Shown here piece by piece: positions 27,760-36,706 of a DNA stretch of 64,000 nt. The notes below the pieces were generated by a model that was given only the letters and a program-made list of their open reading frames with translations, was not told where the DNA came from and did no database searches. The position numbers were made by a program, and so were the translations under genes. Position 1 is the stretch's first letter, and each line of letters begins with the position of its first letter. Source of the stretch: Pseudomonadota bacterium (GTDB lineage: Bacteria; Pseudomonadota; Alphaproteobacteria; Rhizobiales; Xanthobacteraceae); NCBI GenBank assembly GCA_963204905.1, contig CAUJJN010000192.1:40991-104990 (forward strand), in the 5' to 3' direction.

Positions 27760-27840
27760 GTCATGGCCGGGCTTGTCCCGGCCATCCACGTTTCGAGCGT
27801 CGGTTTCGACGTGGATGCCCGGGACGACCTCTCGGCATGA
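27760..27840. repeat. Dispersed palindromic intergenic repeat (copy 3)
   Basis: This is the clearest copy: GTCATGGCCGGGCTTGTCCC then GGCCATCCACG, a short centre, then CGTGGATGCCCGGGACGA ending near GGCATGA. The left arm is itself a hairpin (TGGCCGGGCTTGTCCCGGCCA), and the two arms are inverted relative to each other (ATCCACG / CGTGGAT). It lies between metK and ahcY. Confidence 0.82.
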
Positions 27841-27853
27841 CCAAATACCCGGT

Positions 27854-27892
27854 GGTTCGATGAGTGATCGAACCGCTCTGAAAAAGGATCAC
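27854..27892 (+). promoter_or_regulatory. Candidate translational switch in the ahcY leader
   Basis: GGTTCGAT (27854-27861) pairs perfectly with ATCGAACC (27867-27874) around a GAGTG loop. A second pairing, GTGATC (27864-27869) with GATCAC (27887-27892), uses part of the first hairpin's loop and 3' arm and encloses AGGA (27885-27888), the likely ahcY ribosome site 9 bp before the ATG. The two helices cannot form fully together. This arrangement could control initiation, but it does not match any riboswitch consensus I know. Confidence 0.4.
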
Positions 27893-27897
27893 ATGCA

Positions 27898-29334
27898 ATG
27901 ACAACCGCTACCGCGAAAGCACCTGCCGCTGGCACCGACTACATCGTCGCCGATATCGGGCTCGCCGACTTTGGCCGGAAGGAATTGTCGCTGGCCGAAA
28001 CCGAAATGCCAGGCTTGATGGCGACGCGTGATGAATACGGCCCGAAGCAACCGCTCAAGGGCGCGCGCATCGCCGGCTCGCTGCACATGACGATTCAGAC
28101 CGGCGTACTGATCGAGACCCTGAAGGCGCTCGGCGCCGACATCCGCTGGGTGTCGTGCAACATCTATTCGACGCAGGATCACGCGGCGGCGGCGATCGCG
28201 GCGGCGGGCATCCCGGTGTTCGCGGTGAAGGGCGAGAGCCTGAAGGACTACTGGGACTACACCGCGAAATTGTTCGACTGGCATGGCGGCGGGCACCCGA
28301 ACATGATCCTCGACGACGGCGGCGACGCCACGATGTATGTCCACCTCGGCCTGCGCGCGGAGAACGGCGACACCGCATTCCTCGACAAGCCGGGCTCGGA
28401 AGAAGAGGAAGTGTTCTTCGCGCTGCTCAAGAAGCAGATCAAGGAAAAGCCGAAGGGCTACTTCAGGGCGATTGCCGACAGCATCAGGGGTGTTTCGGAA
28501 GAGACCACCACCGGCGTGCATCGTTTGTACGAAATGCAGAAGGCCGGCACGCTGCTGTGGCCTGCCATCAACGTCAACGATTCCGTCACCAAATCGAAGT
28601 TCGACAACCTGTACGGCTGTCGTGAATCGCTGGTCGACGGCATCCGTCGCGGCACCGACGTGATGATGTCGGGCAAGGTCGCGATGGTCGCCGGCTTTGG
28701 GGACGTCGGCAAGGGGTCGGCGGCCTCGCTGCGCCAGGCTGGTTGCCGCGTCATGGTGTCCGAGATCGACCCGATCTGCGCGTTGCAGGCGGCGATGGAA
28801 GGATACCAGGTCGTGACGATGGAAGAGGCGGCACCGCAGGCCGACATCTTTGTCACCGCGACCGGCAACAAGGACATCATCACCATCGACCACATGCGCG
28901 CGATGAAGGATCGCGCCATCGTCTGCAACATCGGCCATTTCGACAACGAGATTCAGATTGCTTCGTTGAAGAACTTGAAGTGGACCAACATCAAGCCGCA
29001 GGTCGACGAGATTACGTTCCCGGACGGTCACCGCATCATCATGCTATCGGAAGGCCGCCTGGTGAATCTCGGCAATGCCATGGGCCATCCATCGTTCGTG
29101 ATGTCGGCGTCATTCACCAACCAGACGCTTGCGCAGATCGAACTGTTCGCCAATAACAAGGACGGCAAGTACAAGAAAGAAGTCTACGTGCTGCCGAAGT
29201 CGCTCGATGAAAAGGTCGCGCGCCTGCACCTCGCCAAGATCGGCGTCAAGCTGACCGAACTGCGCAAGGATCAGGCCGACTATATCGGCGTCAAGGTCGA
29301 AGGACCATTCAAGGCGGATCACTATCGCTACTAG
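27898..29334 (+). CDS. ahcY: S-adenosyl-L-homocysteine hydrolase (adenosylhomocysteinase)
   Basis: This 478-residue NAD-dependent cytoplasmic enzyme splits S-adenosylhomocysteine into adenosine and homocysteine, relieving product inhibition of methyltransferases. Seen are [20 protein letters not shown] at the start, the substrate segment [16 protein letters not shown], the Rossmann loop [19 protein letters not shown], and NIGHFDNEI in the NAD domain. The C-terminal KADHYRY tail contributes to the neighbouring subunit's NAD site in this family. The length includes the roughly 40-residue insertion usual in alphaproteobacteria. AGGA lies 9 bp before the ATG, inside a potential hairpin. It follows metK on the same strand. 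Confidence 0.98.
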   Translation: MTTATAKAPAAGTDYIVADIGLADFGRKELSLAETEMPGLMATRDEYGPKQPLKGARIAGSLHMTIQTGVLIETLKALGADIRWVSCNIYSTQDHAAAAIAAAGIPVFAVKGESLKDYWDYTAKLFDWHGGGHPNMILDDGGDATMYVHLGLRAENGDTAFLDKPGSEEEEVFFALLKKQIKEKPKGYFRAIADSIRGVSEETTTGVHRLYEMQKAGTLLWPAINVNDSVTKSKFDNLYGCRESLVDGIRRGTDVMMSGKVAMVAGFGDVGKGSAASLRQAGCRVMVSEIDPICALQAAMEGYQVVTMEEAAPQADIFVTATGNKDIITIDHMRAMKDRAIVCNIGHFDNEIQIASLKNLKWTNIKPQVDEITFPDGHRIIMLSEGRLVNLGNAMGHPSFVMSASFTNQTLAQIELFANNKDGKYKKEVYVLPKSLDEKVARLHLAKIGVKLTELRKDQADYIGVKVEGPFKADHYRY

Positions 29335-29844
29335 GATATTTTCGCTGTCGAGGGACGATCGGTCTCGGCGATTTGAAATCGGCCCTATGGGCCGAGCTTG
29401 CCTCGGCAGCTGAGACTTGTGCCGGTGTGGAGGCGCGACACTGATGTCGGCGGAGATTCAACCGCCGCCGACATTAAGCGGCTGTGGATTTGTGCTGGCA
29501 TGTCGGTGGTAGACGAGGTCGAACCGCATCGTCGATTGTGCGAGTCGCTAAGGGTTGACGCTCTCCATGAAAGGCGATGCTGTCCCGGGGGCCTGCGGCA
29601 ACGTGCGATGTTGTGAGCGCGGCCAGCCAGAGCATTTTCAGCGAAATGACGATTATTCTTGTAATCGTTTGAATCAAAACGTGTTTGCCGACGCGATTCT
29701 GATGTTCTCGCAATCTCAGGCAACGTGGTACGACACCGCCGTTGCGTCGTGTGACCGGAACGATTGGGCACGCTCGGCGCGATGTTAGATCGCACGTTGA
29801 AAAAGTTTTGCAATCCGCTCCCAGAGACGCGACCAGAGAGATCC
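29335..29844. other. 510-bp intergenic region upstream of the DegT aminotransferase
   Basis: No ORF in either strand shows recognisable protein motifs, and the small frames in the track have no family resemblance. Composition drops toward AT in 29630-29720. The region may hold the promoter and a long leader of the aminotransferase gene. I saw no tRNA-like or strong terminator structure. Confidence 0.5.
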
Positions 29845-30993
29845 ATGACTCATCAAGTTCGATCTGAGCCTATTCCTTTCATCGATCTTGGCGCACAGCG
29901 CCGCAGGCTTGGACCCGCGATCGATGAGGCGGTGGGGCGCGTGCTCAATCACTGTCAGTTCATCAATGGCCCGGAGGTTGTTGAGCTTGAGCAGAATCTG
30001 GCTGCTTTCACTGGTGCGAAGCATGTCGTCAGTTGTGCCAGCGGCACCGATGCGTTGATGATGGTGCTGATGGCCAAAGGCATCGGCTCCGGGGACGCCG
30101 TGTTGTGTCCGTCGTTCACTTTCTGCGCCACAGGGGAGAGCATCGCGCTCACCGGTGCATCGCCGGTTTTCGTCGATGTCGATCCCGTCACTTTCAACAT
30201 GGACATTGGTTCGCTCAAGCGCGGGCTTGTTACGGCGCGGAACGCCGGCTTGACGCCGAAGGGTGTCATCGTTGTTGATCTGTTTGGCCAAGCTGCGGAT
30301 CATGACGCAGTTGCCGCCGTGGCGGAGGCGGAAGGCTTGTTCGTGCTCGATGATGCCGCGCAATCATTCGGCGCCATCTACAAGGGGCGAAAGCTTGGTG
30401 GCATCGGCAACATCATGACCACCAGCTTTTTCCCCGCCAAACCGCTTGGCTGCTACGGCGATGGAGGCGCAATTTTCACGGATGACGCAGTGTTGGCGGA
30501 CATTCTGCGAAGCATTCGGGTTCACGGGCAGGGCGTCGACAAATACGACAACGTTCGCCTCGGGCTGACTGGGCGGCTGGATACCGTACAAGCGGCGGTA
30601 CTGCTGCAGAAGCTCACGATCTTCGAGGACGAGATTTCCGCACGCAACGAAGTGGCCGAACGGTATGCCCGCGGCCTCGGCAATGCCGTCATGGTGCCGC
30701 GGGTGCTGGACGGCAATACGTCAGTCTGGGCGCAATACACGATCCGCTTGCCCGATGGGAACCGCGATCAATTCGCTGCGGAATTGAAGGCGAAGGGCAT
30801 CCCCACCATGGTGTATTACCCGAAGGCGATGCATCAACAGACGGCCTATCGCCACTATCCGGTGGTTGAAGGCGGCCTGCCTGTCAGCGAGGCGCTGTCG
30901 AAAGATGTCATCAGCCTGCCGATGCATCCCTACCTCGACGAGGCAAGCCAGGCTCGTATCATTGCAGCCGTGCGGGACGCCGTAAGCGCCTGA
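29845..30993 (+). CDS. DegT/DnrJ/EryC1/StrS-family aminotransferase
   Basis: This 382-residue PLP enzyme starts at the ATG at 29845 (MTHQVRSEPIPFIDLGAQRR); the track start at 29764 adds an unrelated leader. Family features are FIDLGAQRRRLGPAIDEAV, the PLP phosphate loop CASGTDALMMVLMA, VFVDVDPVTFNMDI, the Asp binding the PLP ring nitrogen in FVLDDAAQSFGAIYKG, and the Schiff-base Lys in TTSFFPAKPLGCYGDGG (the K of FFPAKPL). These enzymes aminate keto-sugars on nucleotide carriers for surface glycans. The sugar cannot be told. It appears monocistronic. Confidence 0.92.
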   Translation: MTHQVRSEPIPFIDLGAQRRRLGPAIDEAVGRVLNHCQFINGPEVVELEQNLAAFTGAKHVVSCASGTDALMMVLMAKGIGSGDAVLCPSFTFCATGESIALTGASPVFVDVDPVTFNMDIGSLKRGLVTARNAGLTPKGVIVVDLFGQAADHDAVAAVAEAEGLFVLDDAAQSFGAIYKGRKLGGIGNIMTTSFFPAKPLGCYGDGGAIFTDDAVLADILRSIRVHGQGVDKYDNVRLGLTGRLDTVQAAVLLQKLTIFEDEISARNEVAERYARGLGNAVMVPRVLDGNTSVWAQYTIRLPDGNRDQFAAELKAKGIPTMVYYPKAMHQQTAYRHYPVVEGGLPVSEALSKDVISLPMHPYLDEASQARIIAAVRDAVSA

Positions 30994-31208
30994 CCCGGCT
31001 CGGCTGACTTCGCCGGTTTCTGCCTCCCGCTCACCATCATATAGGCGAAGAAGTCCGGGCGAAGTGGCCACGCGCGCCGGCAGAACTTGCGTTTAGGCGC
31101 TGTCGTTGATCAACACCGCGTTTTGCCGCCGCGGGACGCTGGCAAAATTCGCGAGAGCATAGTTAGATGCGCGGATTCTAATAAAAAACTTCCCAGGAGA
31201 AAACGCGA

Positions 31209-32432
31209 ATGATCCGTCTGCCATCTCGTTTGGCCGTGCTCTCGGCCGCTGCGTTGCTGCTCACCGCCGGAAGCGCCTTGGCCCAGAAGAAATACGATAC
31301 CGGCGCCAGCGATACAGAAATCAAGATCGGAAACATCGAGGCATATAGCGGCCCGGCATCGGCCTACGGCATCATCGGCAAGACCGAGGAAGCCTATTTC
31401 AAGATGATCAACGATCAGGGCGGTATCAAAGGCCGCAAGATCAACTTCATTTCCTATGACGATGCCTACAGCCCGCCGAAGACGGTTGAGCAGACCCGCA
31501 AGCTGGTCGAAAGCGACGAGGTCCTGTTTATCTTCAATCCGCTCGGTACGCCGACACAGTCGGCCGTGCAGAAATACCTGAACGCCAAGAAGGTGCCGCA
31601 ACTCTTTATCGCGTCGGGTTCGAGCAAGTGGGATGATGCGAAAGCGTTCCCCTGGACCATGGGTTATCAGCCGAGCTATCGCTCAGAGGCGCGCATCTTC
31701 GCCAAGTATATCCTGACGACCAAGCCGGACGCCAAGGTCGCGGTGTTTTATGCCAATGATGACTTCGGTAAGGACTATCTGCTTGGCCTTAAGGACGTGT
31801 TCGGTGACAAGGCATCGAAGCTGATCATTGCCGAGGAGAGCTATGAGAACAGCGAGCCGACGATCGATTCTCACATCGTCAAGCTGAAGGGCACGAACGC
31901 TGACGTTTTCGTCAACATCTCGACGCCGAAGTTCGCGGCACAGGCCATCAAGAAGATGCATGAGATCGGCTGGAAGCCGATGCATCTGATGACCGACGTA
32001 TCCATCTCCATCGGTGCCGTGATGAAGCCCGCCGGTCTTGAAGCCTCGGAAGGCGTTCTCTCGGCGGGCTACCTCAAGGACGCATCCGATCCACAATGGA
32101 AAGACGACGCCGGCATGAAGAAATTCATGGCCTTCGTCGAGAAGTACATGCCGGGCGCCAACATCTCGGACGCCAACATGGTGTATGGCTATTCGGCCGC
32201 CCAGACCATGGTGCATGTGCTTGAGAAATGCGGAGACGATCTGACTCGCGCCAACGTCATGAAGCAGGCTGCAAGCATCGACAAGTTCGTGCCGGATACG
32301 TTGCTTCCGGGCGTCCATGTCAAGACCAGCGCTGCCGACTTCGCGCCGATCGAACAGCTCAAGATGATGAAATTCACCAACGGCAAGTGGGATCTGTTCG
32401 GCGACGTCTTGAGCGCCGAGACCAATCGCTGA
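31209..32432 (+). CDS. Orphan HAAT-family ABC transporter substrate-binding protein
   Basis: This 407-residue periplasmic receptor has a Sec signal (MIRLPSRLAVLSAAALLLTA, cut near ALA-Q) and a mature start KYDTGASDTEIKIGNIEAYS. 'YDtGAsdtEIkiGn' is a typical start for a Bradyrhizobiaceae group of LivK-like receptors. FNPLGTPTQSAVQKYLNAKK and AVFYANDDFGKDYLLGLKD match the central ligand lobe. AGGAGA precedes the ATG by 9 bp. No permease or ATPase genes accompany it, so it must share a membrane complex encoded elsewhere, or it serves signalling. A terminator-like palindrome follows at 32463. Confidence 0.93.
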   Translation: MIRLPSRLAVLSAAALLLTAGSALAQKKYDTGASDTEIKIGNIEAYSGPASAYGIIGKTEEAYFKMINDQGGIKGRKINFISYDDAYSPPKTVEQTRKLVESDEVLFIFNPLGTPTQSAVQKYLNAKKVPQLFIASGSSKWDDAKAFPWTMGYQPSYRSEARIFAKYILTTKPDAKVAVFYANDDFGKDYLLGLKDVFGDKASKLIIAEESYENSEPTIDSHIVKLKGTNADVFVNISTPKFAAQAIKKMHEIGWKPMHLMTDVSISIGAVMKPAGLEASEGVLSAGYLKDASDPQWKDDAGMKKFMAFVEKYMPGANISDANMVYGYSAAQTMVHVLEKCGDDLTRANVMKQAASIDKFVPDTLLPGVHVKTSAADFAPIEQLKMMKFTNGKWDLFGDVLSAETNR

Positions 32433-32462
32433 CCGAGCGTCGCGATGTTGATGAAAGCGGAC

Positions 32463-32480
32463 GGCGTCAATATTGACGCC
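32463..32480 (+). terminator. Terminator-like palindrome after the orphan binding-protein gene
   Basis: GGCGTCAATATTGACGCC is a perfect inverted repeat, followed within about 7 bases by TTGTTTTT. It lies between the converging binding-protein and chemoreceptor genes. The T-rich tract on the plus strand fits Rho-independent termination of the 31209 gene, although a perfect palindrome can form only a short loop by opening its centre. Confidence 0.6.
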
Positions 32481-32509
32481 GCCCGTTGTTTTTGGCCGAT
32501 ACGCCGCGA

Positions 32510-33883
32510 TCAGGCGGCGTCGGCGATCATTTTGAGGAAGCCGTCGATTTCGCTTTGAAGATTGCTGGTCGATTCCGAAAGCTGCTTCGCTGACGAGAGC
32601 AGTTGAACCGAAGCCGCGCCGGTTTCATTGGCTCCCTCGCTGACCTCCGCGATCGTCCCCGCGACCTGGGAGGTGCCGGTGGCCGTACGCTGAATGTTGC
32701 TGGAGATCTCGCGGGTCGCGGCGCCTTGCTCCTCGATGGCGGCCGAAATCGCTGTCGTAATCCCGGATATCTGTCCGATGGTCGTGCTGATCATCCGGAT
32801 CGAGGCGACCGCTTCCTGCGTTGCCGTTTGCATTCCGGCGATCTGGGTGCCGATTTCGTCGGTTGCCTTCGCGGTCTGGGCGGCGAGCGCCTTCACCTCC
32901 TGGGCCACCACTGCGAACCCGCGACCGGCTTCCCCGGCGCGCGCCGCCTCGATGGTGGCATTGAGAGCGAGGAGATTGGTCTGCTCAGCGACCGAGGTGA
33001 TCAATTTGATGACATCGCCGATGCGGTTTGCGGCCTGCGACAGCGCATTGATGCGCGCATCCGTTTCGTCCGCCTGTTTGACCGCGTTGGTTGCGATCCG
33101 GGTGGATTCCTGGACCTGACGGGATATCTCCTGGACCGAGCCGGCCAGCTCCTCGGCCGCCGACGCGACCGACTGAACATTGCTGGAGGCGTCTTCCGAT
33201 GCGCTGGTGACGACCTCGGCGAGGCGGGTTGTATTGGCGGCGTTGCCGCTGAGCGTGCTGGCGGTGCTCTCCAGTTCGCTCGACGCACCGGAGAGTGAGT
33301 CGATGATGGCATGGAAACGGTCGCTGGCGGTGGCGATGACTTCCTTGCGCGCCTTGCGATTGGTGCCGAAATAGACAGCGACAGTGGTCTCGGTATCGAG
33401 CGTCATGGCCTTGTTGACGGCTTTGAGCATCGTCGCTTTCTTGTCGCGTGCTGCGGCGATCGCGGCCTTGCCGAACCTTGGAACTGTCACGCTGGCTTCG
33501 ATGGCGCTGGCAAGCTGGTCGGTCATGAAGAGTTGTCGGCAACCGACATACCACTGCGGCTGAACGCCCGCATTCTGGTTGAACTCGCAGACGCGCTGAG
33601 CGGACTCGCGATAGGCATCGTCAAAATTCCCGGTGACAATCAGATCCCAGTGGGCGGCCTGAATGGCAATCGCCTCGGCTACGAGTCCGGGTGTCTCGAA
33701 CAGACCACATGACGGATCGTGCTGGCGTACTTTGTCGTAAAATCGGGTCAGAATATCCGGCAGGGACTTTGCCAATATGGGCTGGATGTCTCGCAGCGCG
33801 GTTCTGGTGGCGTCGTCGATCTGGATCAAGTCGAGGCGAATCTGATTCCAATCGGGGGTCATTCTGATCTCCGGGATGGGCAT
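32510..33883 (-). CDS. Soluble globin-coupled methyl-accepting chemotaxis protein
   Basis: This 457-residue cytoplasmic chemoreceptor has an N-terminal globin-coupled-sensor (protoglobin-type) domain at about 10-160, opening with [17 protein letters not shown], and a signalling coiled coil at about 190-455 with the hairpin tip [20 protein letters not shown]. There is no transmembrane segment. Family anchors H78 ([16 protein letters not shown]) and W111-Y112 (PQWYVG) are present, but the position of the haem proximal His (usually I-G-x-x-H-x-x-I-G) reads [10 protein letters not shown], giving N102. Haem binding may therefore be lost or altered. It would signal through CheA/CheW, which are not encoded here. 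No C-terminal CheR-tether pentapeptide is present. It stands alone on the minus strand. Confidence 0.88.
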   Translation of the reverse strand: MPIPEIRMTPDWNQIRLDLIQIDDATRTALRDIQPILAKSLPDILTRFYDKVRQHDPSCGLFETPGLVAEAIAIQAAHWDLIVTGNFDDAYRESAQRVCEFNQNAGVQPQWYVGCRQLFMTDQLASAIEASVTVPRFGKAAIAAARDKKATMLKAVNKAMTLDTETTVAVYFGTNRKARKEVIATASDRFHAIIDSLSGASSELESTASTLSGNAANTTRLAEVVTSASEDASSNVQSVASAAEELAGSVQEISRQVQESTRIATNAVKQADETDARINALSQAANRIGDVIKLITSVAEQTNLLALNATIEAARAGEAGRGFAVVAQEVKALAAQTAKATDEIGTQIAGMQTATQEAVASIRMISTTIGQISGITTAISAAIEEQGAATREISSNIQRTATGTSQVAGTIAEVSEGANETGAASVQLLSSAKQLSESTSNLQSEIDGFLKMIADAA

Positions 33884-33973
33884 TCTGGAAAAACTGCGCC
33901 ATTAGAGGCATTCTCCGTTAATGGAGTGCGAATTTACCGCGAATGGGTCGGTCATTTGGTGGGAAAGACGTAC

Positions 33974-34003
33974 AAAAAAGCCTCGAAGCTGAAGCTTCGA
34001 GGC
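33974..34003 (-). terminator. Rho-independent terminator of the FAH-family gene
   Basis: GCCTCGAAGC (33980-33989) and GCTTCGAGGC (33994-34003) form a perfect 10-bp stem with a TGAA loop. On the minus strand the hairpin is followed by TTTTTT (AAAAAA at 33974-33979 on the plus strand), and it lies 26 bp beyond the stop at 34030. This is a textbook intrinsic terminator. Confidence 0.93.
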
Positions 34004-34029
34004 TCTTATCAATCCGATCACTCGAGGGC

Positions 34030-34734
34030 TTAGTCCGGATTGCCGATGGTGACTTTTAGCGTTCCGATGCCGTCGATCCCGCACTCGACTTTGTCACCGG
34101 GGACAAGCGCACCAACGCCCGCTGGCGTGCCGGTCAGGATGATATCGCCGGCATCGAGCGTGACCTGCTCGGACAGCTTCGCGATGATCTCGGGCACACT
34201 CCAGATCAGTTCGGTCAAGTCGCCCTTCTGCTTCTCGGCGCCGTTGACCGACAGCCAGATCTTGCCGTTTGCCGGATGGCCGATCCTTGCGGCTGGCTGC
34301 AACGCCCCGCACGGCGCGGAATAATCGAACGACTTTCCAATCTCCCACGGCCGTTCTTTTTTCTTCGCCGCACCTTGCAGGTCGCGGCGGGTGAGATCGA
34401 TGCCGACGGCGTAGCCGTAGACATGCTCGAGCGCCTTGTCGGCGGGAATGTTGCGGCCGCCGCTTTTCAGCGCCACCACCAGTTCGACCTCGTGATGGAA
34501 GTCTTTGGTCAGCGGCGGGTAGGGGATCGTCGCACCATCCGCGACCACCATGTCGGCGTGCTTGGCAAAGAAGAACGGCGGGGCGCGCTCGTCGTTGCCC
34601 ATCTCGCGGATGTGCTCGAGATAGTTGCGGCCGACGCACCAGATGCGGCGCACCGGGAAACTCTGGCTCTGGCCTGCCACAGCGATGGCCGCCTGCGGCG
34701 GCGTGGGGATGACGAATGAAGCAGATGTGCTCAT
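34030..34734 (-). CDS. Fumarylacetoacetate hydrolase family protein
   Basis: This 234-residue single-domain FAH-fold enzyme belongs to a group that includes fumarylpyruvate hydrolases and acylpyruvases. Metal-binding acids of the family are visible as E-x-E in FHHEVELVVAL and the Asp in YAVGIDLTRRDLQ; the VGRNYLEHIREMG start and the late DIILTGTPAGVGALVPGD match the active-site lid and glycine loop. Such enzymes cleave C-C bonds of 3-oxo or diketo acids from aromatic ring breakdown. The length fits fumarylpyruvate hydrolase of the gentisate route, but that assignment is only a guess. It is followed by a strong terminator, and an ABC exporter gene lies 45 bp upstream on the same strand. Confidence 0.9.
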   Translation of the reverse strand: MSTSASFVIPTPPQAAIAVAGQSQSFPVRRIWCVGRNYLEHIREMGNDERAPPFFFAKHADMVVADGATIPYPPLTKDFHHEVELVVALKSGGRNIPADKALEHVYGYAVGIDLTRRDLQGAAKKKERPWEIGKSFDYSAPCGALQPAARIGHPANGKIWLSVNGAEKQKGDLTELIWSVPEIIAKLSEQVTLDAGDIILTGTPAGVGALVPGDKVECGIDGIGTLKVTIGNPD

Positions 34735-34779
34735 GGGCGATCTCGGATCATCGGGAGAGGGAAGGAGGTGGTGGGCACT

Positions 34780-36588
34780 CTAGGCCGATGCTGTGATGGC
34801 CGCCAGCGGCGGGGTCTCGCGATGTTGCAGGCGGAAGAACGATGCATAACGGCCGTTGCGGTGCAATAATTCATCGTGACGGCCACGCTCGACGATTTCG
34901 CCGCTCTCGACCACCAGGATCGCATCCGAGTTCATGATCGTGTGCAGCCGATGGGCGATGACGATCGTGGTGCGATTCTGGCACAGATGGGTAATCGCCT
35001 CCTGCACCTGCTTCTCGGATTCCGAATCCAGCGCGGCCGTGGCTTCATCCAGCAGGATGATCGGGGCGTTCTTCACCAACGCGCGAGCGATGGCGACGCG
35101 CTGGCGCTGCCCGCCGGATAGTTGCGTGCCGTGCTCGCCGACCGGTGTGTCGTAGCCTTTCGGGAAACCCATGATGAAGTCATGCGCGCACGCCGCCTTG
35201 GCGGCGGCGATAATTTCGTCATTGCTCGCGCCGGGCTTGCCGAAGGCGATATTCTCGCGGATGGTGGCGCGGAACAGATAGATGTCCTGTCCGACATAGG
35301 CGGTCTGCTGCCGCAGCGAACGCCGCGACACGCCGGCGATGTTCTGGCTATCGATCAGGATCTCGCCACTATCGATCTCGTAGAGCCGCAGCAGCAGCGC
35401 CAGCACCGTGGACTTGCCGCCGCCGGACGGCCCGACCAGCGCCGTCACCTTGCCGGGCTCGGCGATGAAACTCATCCGGTTCAGCACCGGCTCGCCGGGT
35501 CGGTAAGAGAACATGACGTCGCGCAGTTCGACCCGCGCCTCGGTGAGTTTCAGCGCAGGTTTGCTGCTGTCGTCGGGTTCGGTGGCCGGGCTGTCGATGA
35601 TCTCGATCAGCTTGCGCGCGCCGATCAGGCTGGAGTTGAGGTCGATGTTGAGGCGCGCCAACCGCTTCGCCGGCTCGTAGGCGAGCAGGAACGCGGTGAG
35701 GAACGAAAAGAACTGTCCCGGCGTCGCGCCCATCGCCACCACGCGATAGCCGCCATACATCAGGCCGCCGGCGATGGCGAAGCCGCCCAGCGTCTCCATC
35801 AGCGGGCTCGAGCGATTGGAGATACGCGCCATCTTGTTGGAGTCGCGCTCGACGGCATCGATACTGACGCCGATTCGCTCGCGCATGGTGTCTTCGAGGG
35901 TGAACGCCTTGACGGTGCGGATGCCCTGCAGCGATTCCTGCATTGTCTCCATGATATCGGCGGTGCCGTGGAACTGGCTGTGCGCCAATCCCTTGATGCG
36001 CTTCACGAGCTTGCGGAGCACGATCATCGCCGGCGGCGCCACGAGCGCGCCGAGCAGCGACATGTACGGATCCTGCATCACCATCACAACGACGAGTGCG
36101 ATCAGCGACAGCAGATCGCGGCCGACGGCGTTGATCAGCAAGGTCAGCACCTGCGTCACCGAAGTCGCGCCGGCGGTGAGCCGCGCCAGGAACTCGGACG
36201 AATGCCGTTGCGAGAAATAGCCGATGCTCTCGCTCATCAGCTTGGCGAACAGCCGGCGCTGATTGTTGGCGAGGATGGCATTGCTGATCTGTGACAGGAT
36301 CACCGAATGGCCGTAGGTCGCCGCACCCTTGACGATGAAGATCACCAGCACCACGCCCGACAGCATGAAGATGCCGCGCACGTTGCGCTCGACATAGGCC
36401 TGGTTGATGACCTCGCCGAGCAGATAGGCTGCGGCTGCGGTGGTGGCTGCGGCAACGCCCATCAGGATGAAGGCGAGCAGATAGCGCCGCCAGTAGGTTG
36501 AGGCCTGCTCGCTGATCAGGCGGCGAATCAGGATCGCTGCACCGTAGGGATCGTCGGTAATCTTGCGTGGGGCGTCGGTCATCCGCAT
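34780..36588 (-). CDS. ABC exporter with fused membrane and ATPase domains (MsbA-like)
   Basis: This is a 602-residue half-transporter. The transmembrane domain (about 35-335, six helices, e.g. LLAFILMGVAAATTAAAAYL) is followed by an ATPase domain with Walker A GPSGGGKSTVLALLLRLYE, the signature LSGGQRQRVAIARALV and Walker B IILLDEATAALDSES, then the H-loop TIVIAHRLHT. It likely works as a homodimer exporting lipid, lipid-linked glycan or drugs across the inner membrane. The start is either the ATG at 36588 or 36582 (MTDAPRKITDD). galE lies 118 bp upstream on the same strand and a heptosyltransferase is nearby, which favours an envelope-lipid role, but the substrate is unproven. Confidence 0.92.
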   Translation of the reverse strand: MRMTDAPRKITDDPYGAAILIRRLISEQASTYWRRYLLAFILMGVAAATTAAAAYLLGEVINQAYVERNVRGIFMLSGVVLVIFIVKGAATYGHSVILSQISNAILANNQRRLFAKLMSESIGYFSQRHSSEFLARLTAGATSVTQVLTLLINAVGRDLLSLIALVVVMVMQDPYMSLLGALVAPPAMIVLRKLVKRIKGLAHSQFHGTADIMETMQESLQGIRTVKAFTLEDTMRERIGVSIDAVERDSNKMARISNRSSPLMETLGGFAIAGGLMYGGYRVVAMGATPGQFFSFLTAFLLAYEPAKRLARLNIDLNSSLIGARKLIEIIDSPATEPDDSSKPALKLTEARVELRDVMFSYRPGEPVLNRMSFIAEPGKVTALVGPSGGGKSTVLALLLRLYEIDSGEILIDSQNIAGVSRRSLRQQTAYVGQDIYLFRATIRENIAFGKPGASNDEIIAAAKAACAHDFIMGFPKGYDTPVGEHGTQLSGGQRQRVAIARALVKNAPIILLDEATAALDSESEKQVQEAITHLCQNRTTIVIAHRLHTIMNSDAILVVESGEIVERGRHDELLHRNGRYASFFRLQHRETPPLAAITASA

Positions 36589-36706
36589 TCCATTGACGGG
36601 TGCGGCAGCTTGCCGACACGCGTCAGGGTTGTAAGCGAGAATGTCCGCCTCAATTGCCCGCTATGCGCGGCTTTTTCAAGCCGGAAACGGAGTTTTTACC
36701 AAGCCT

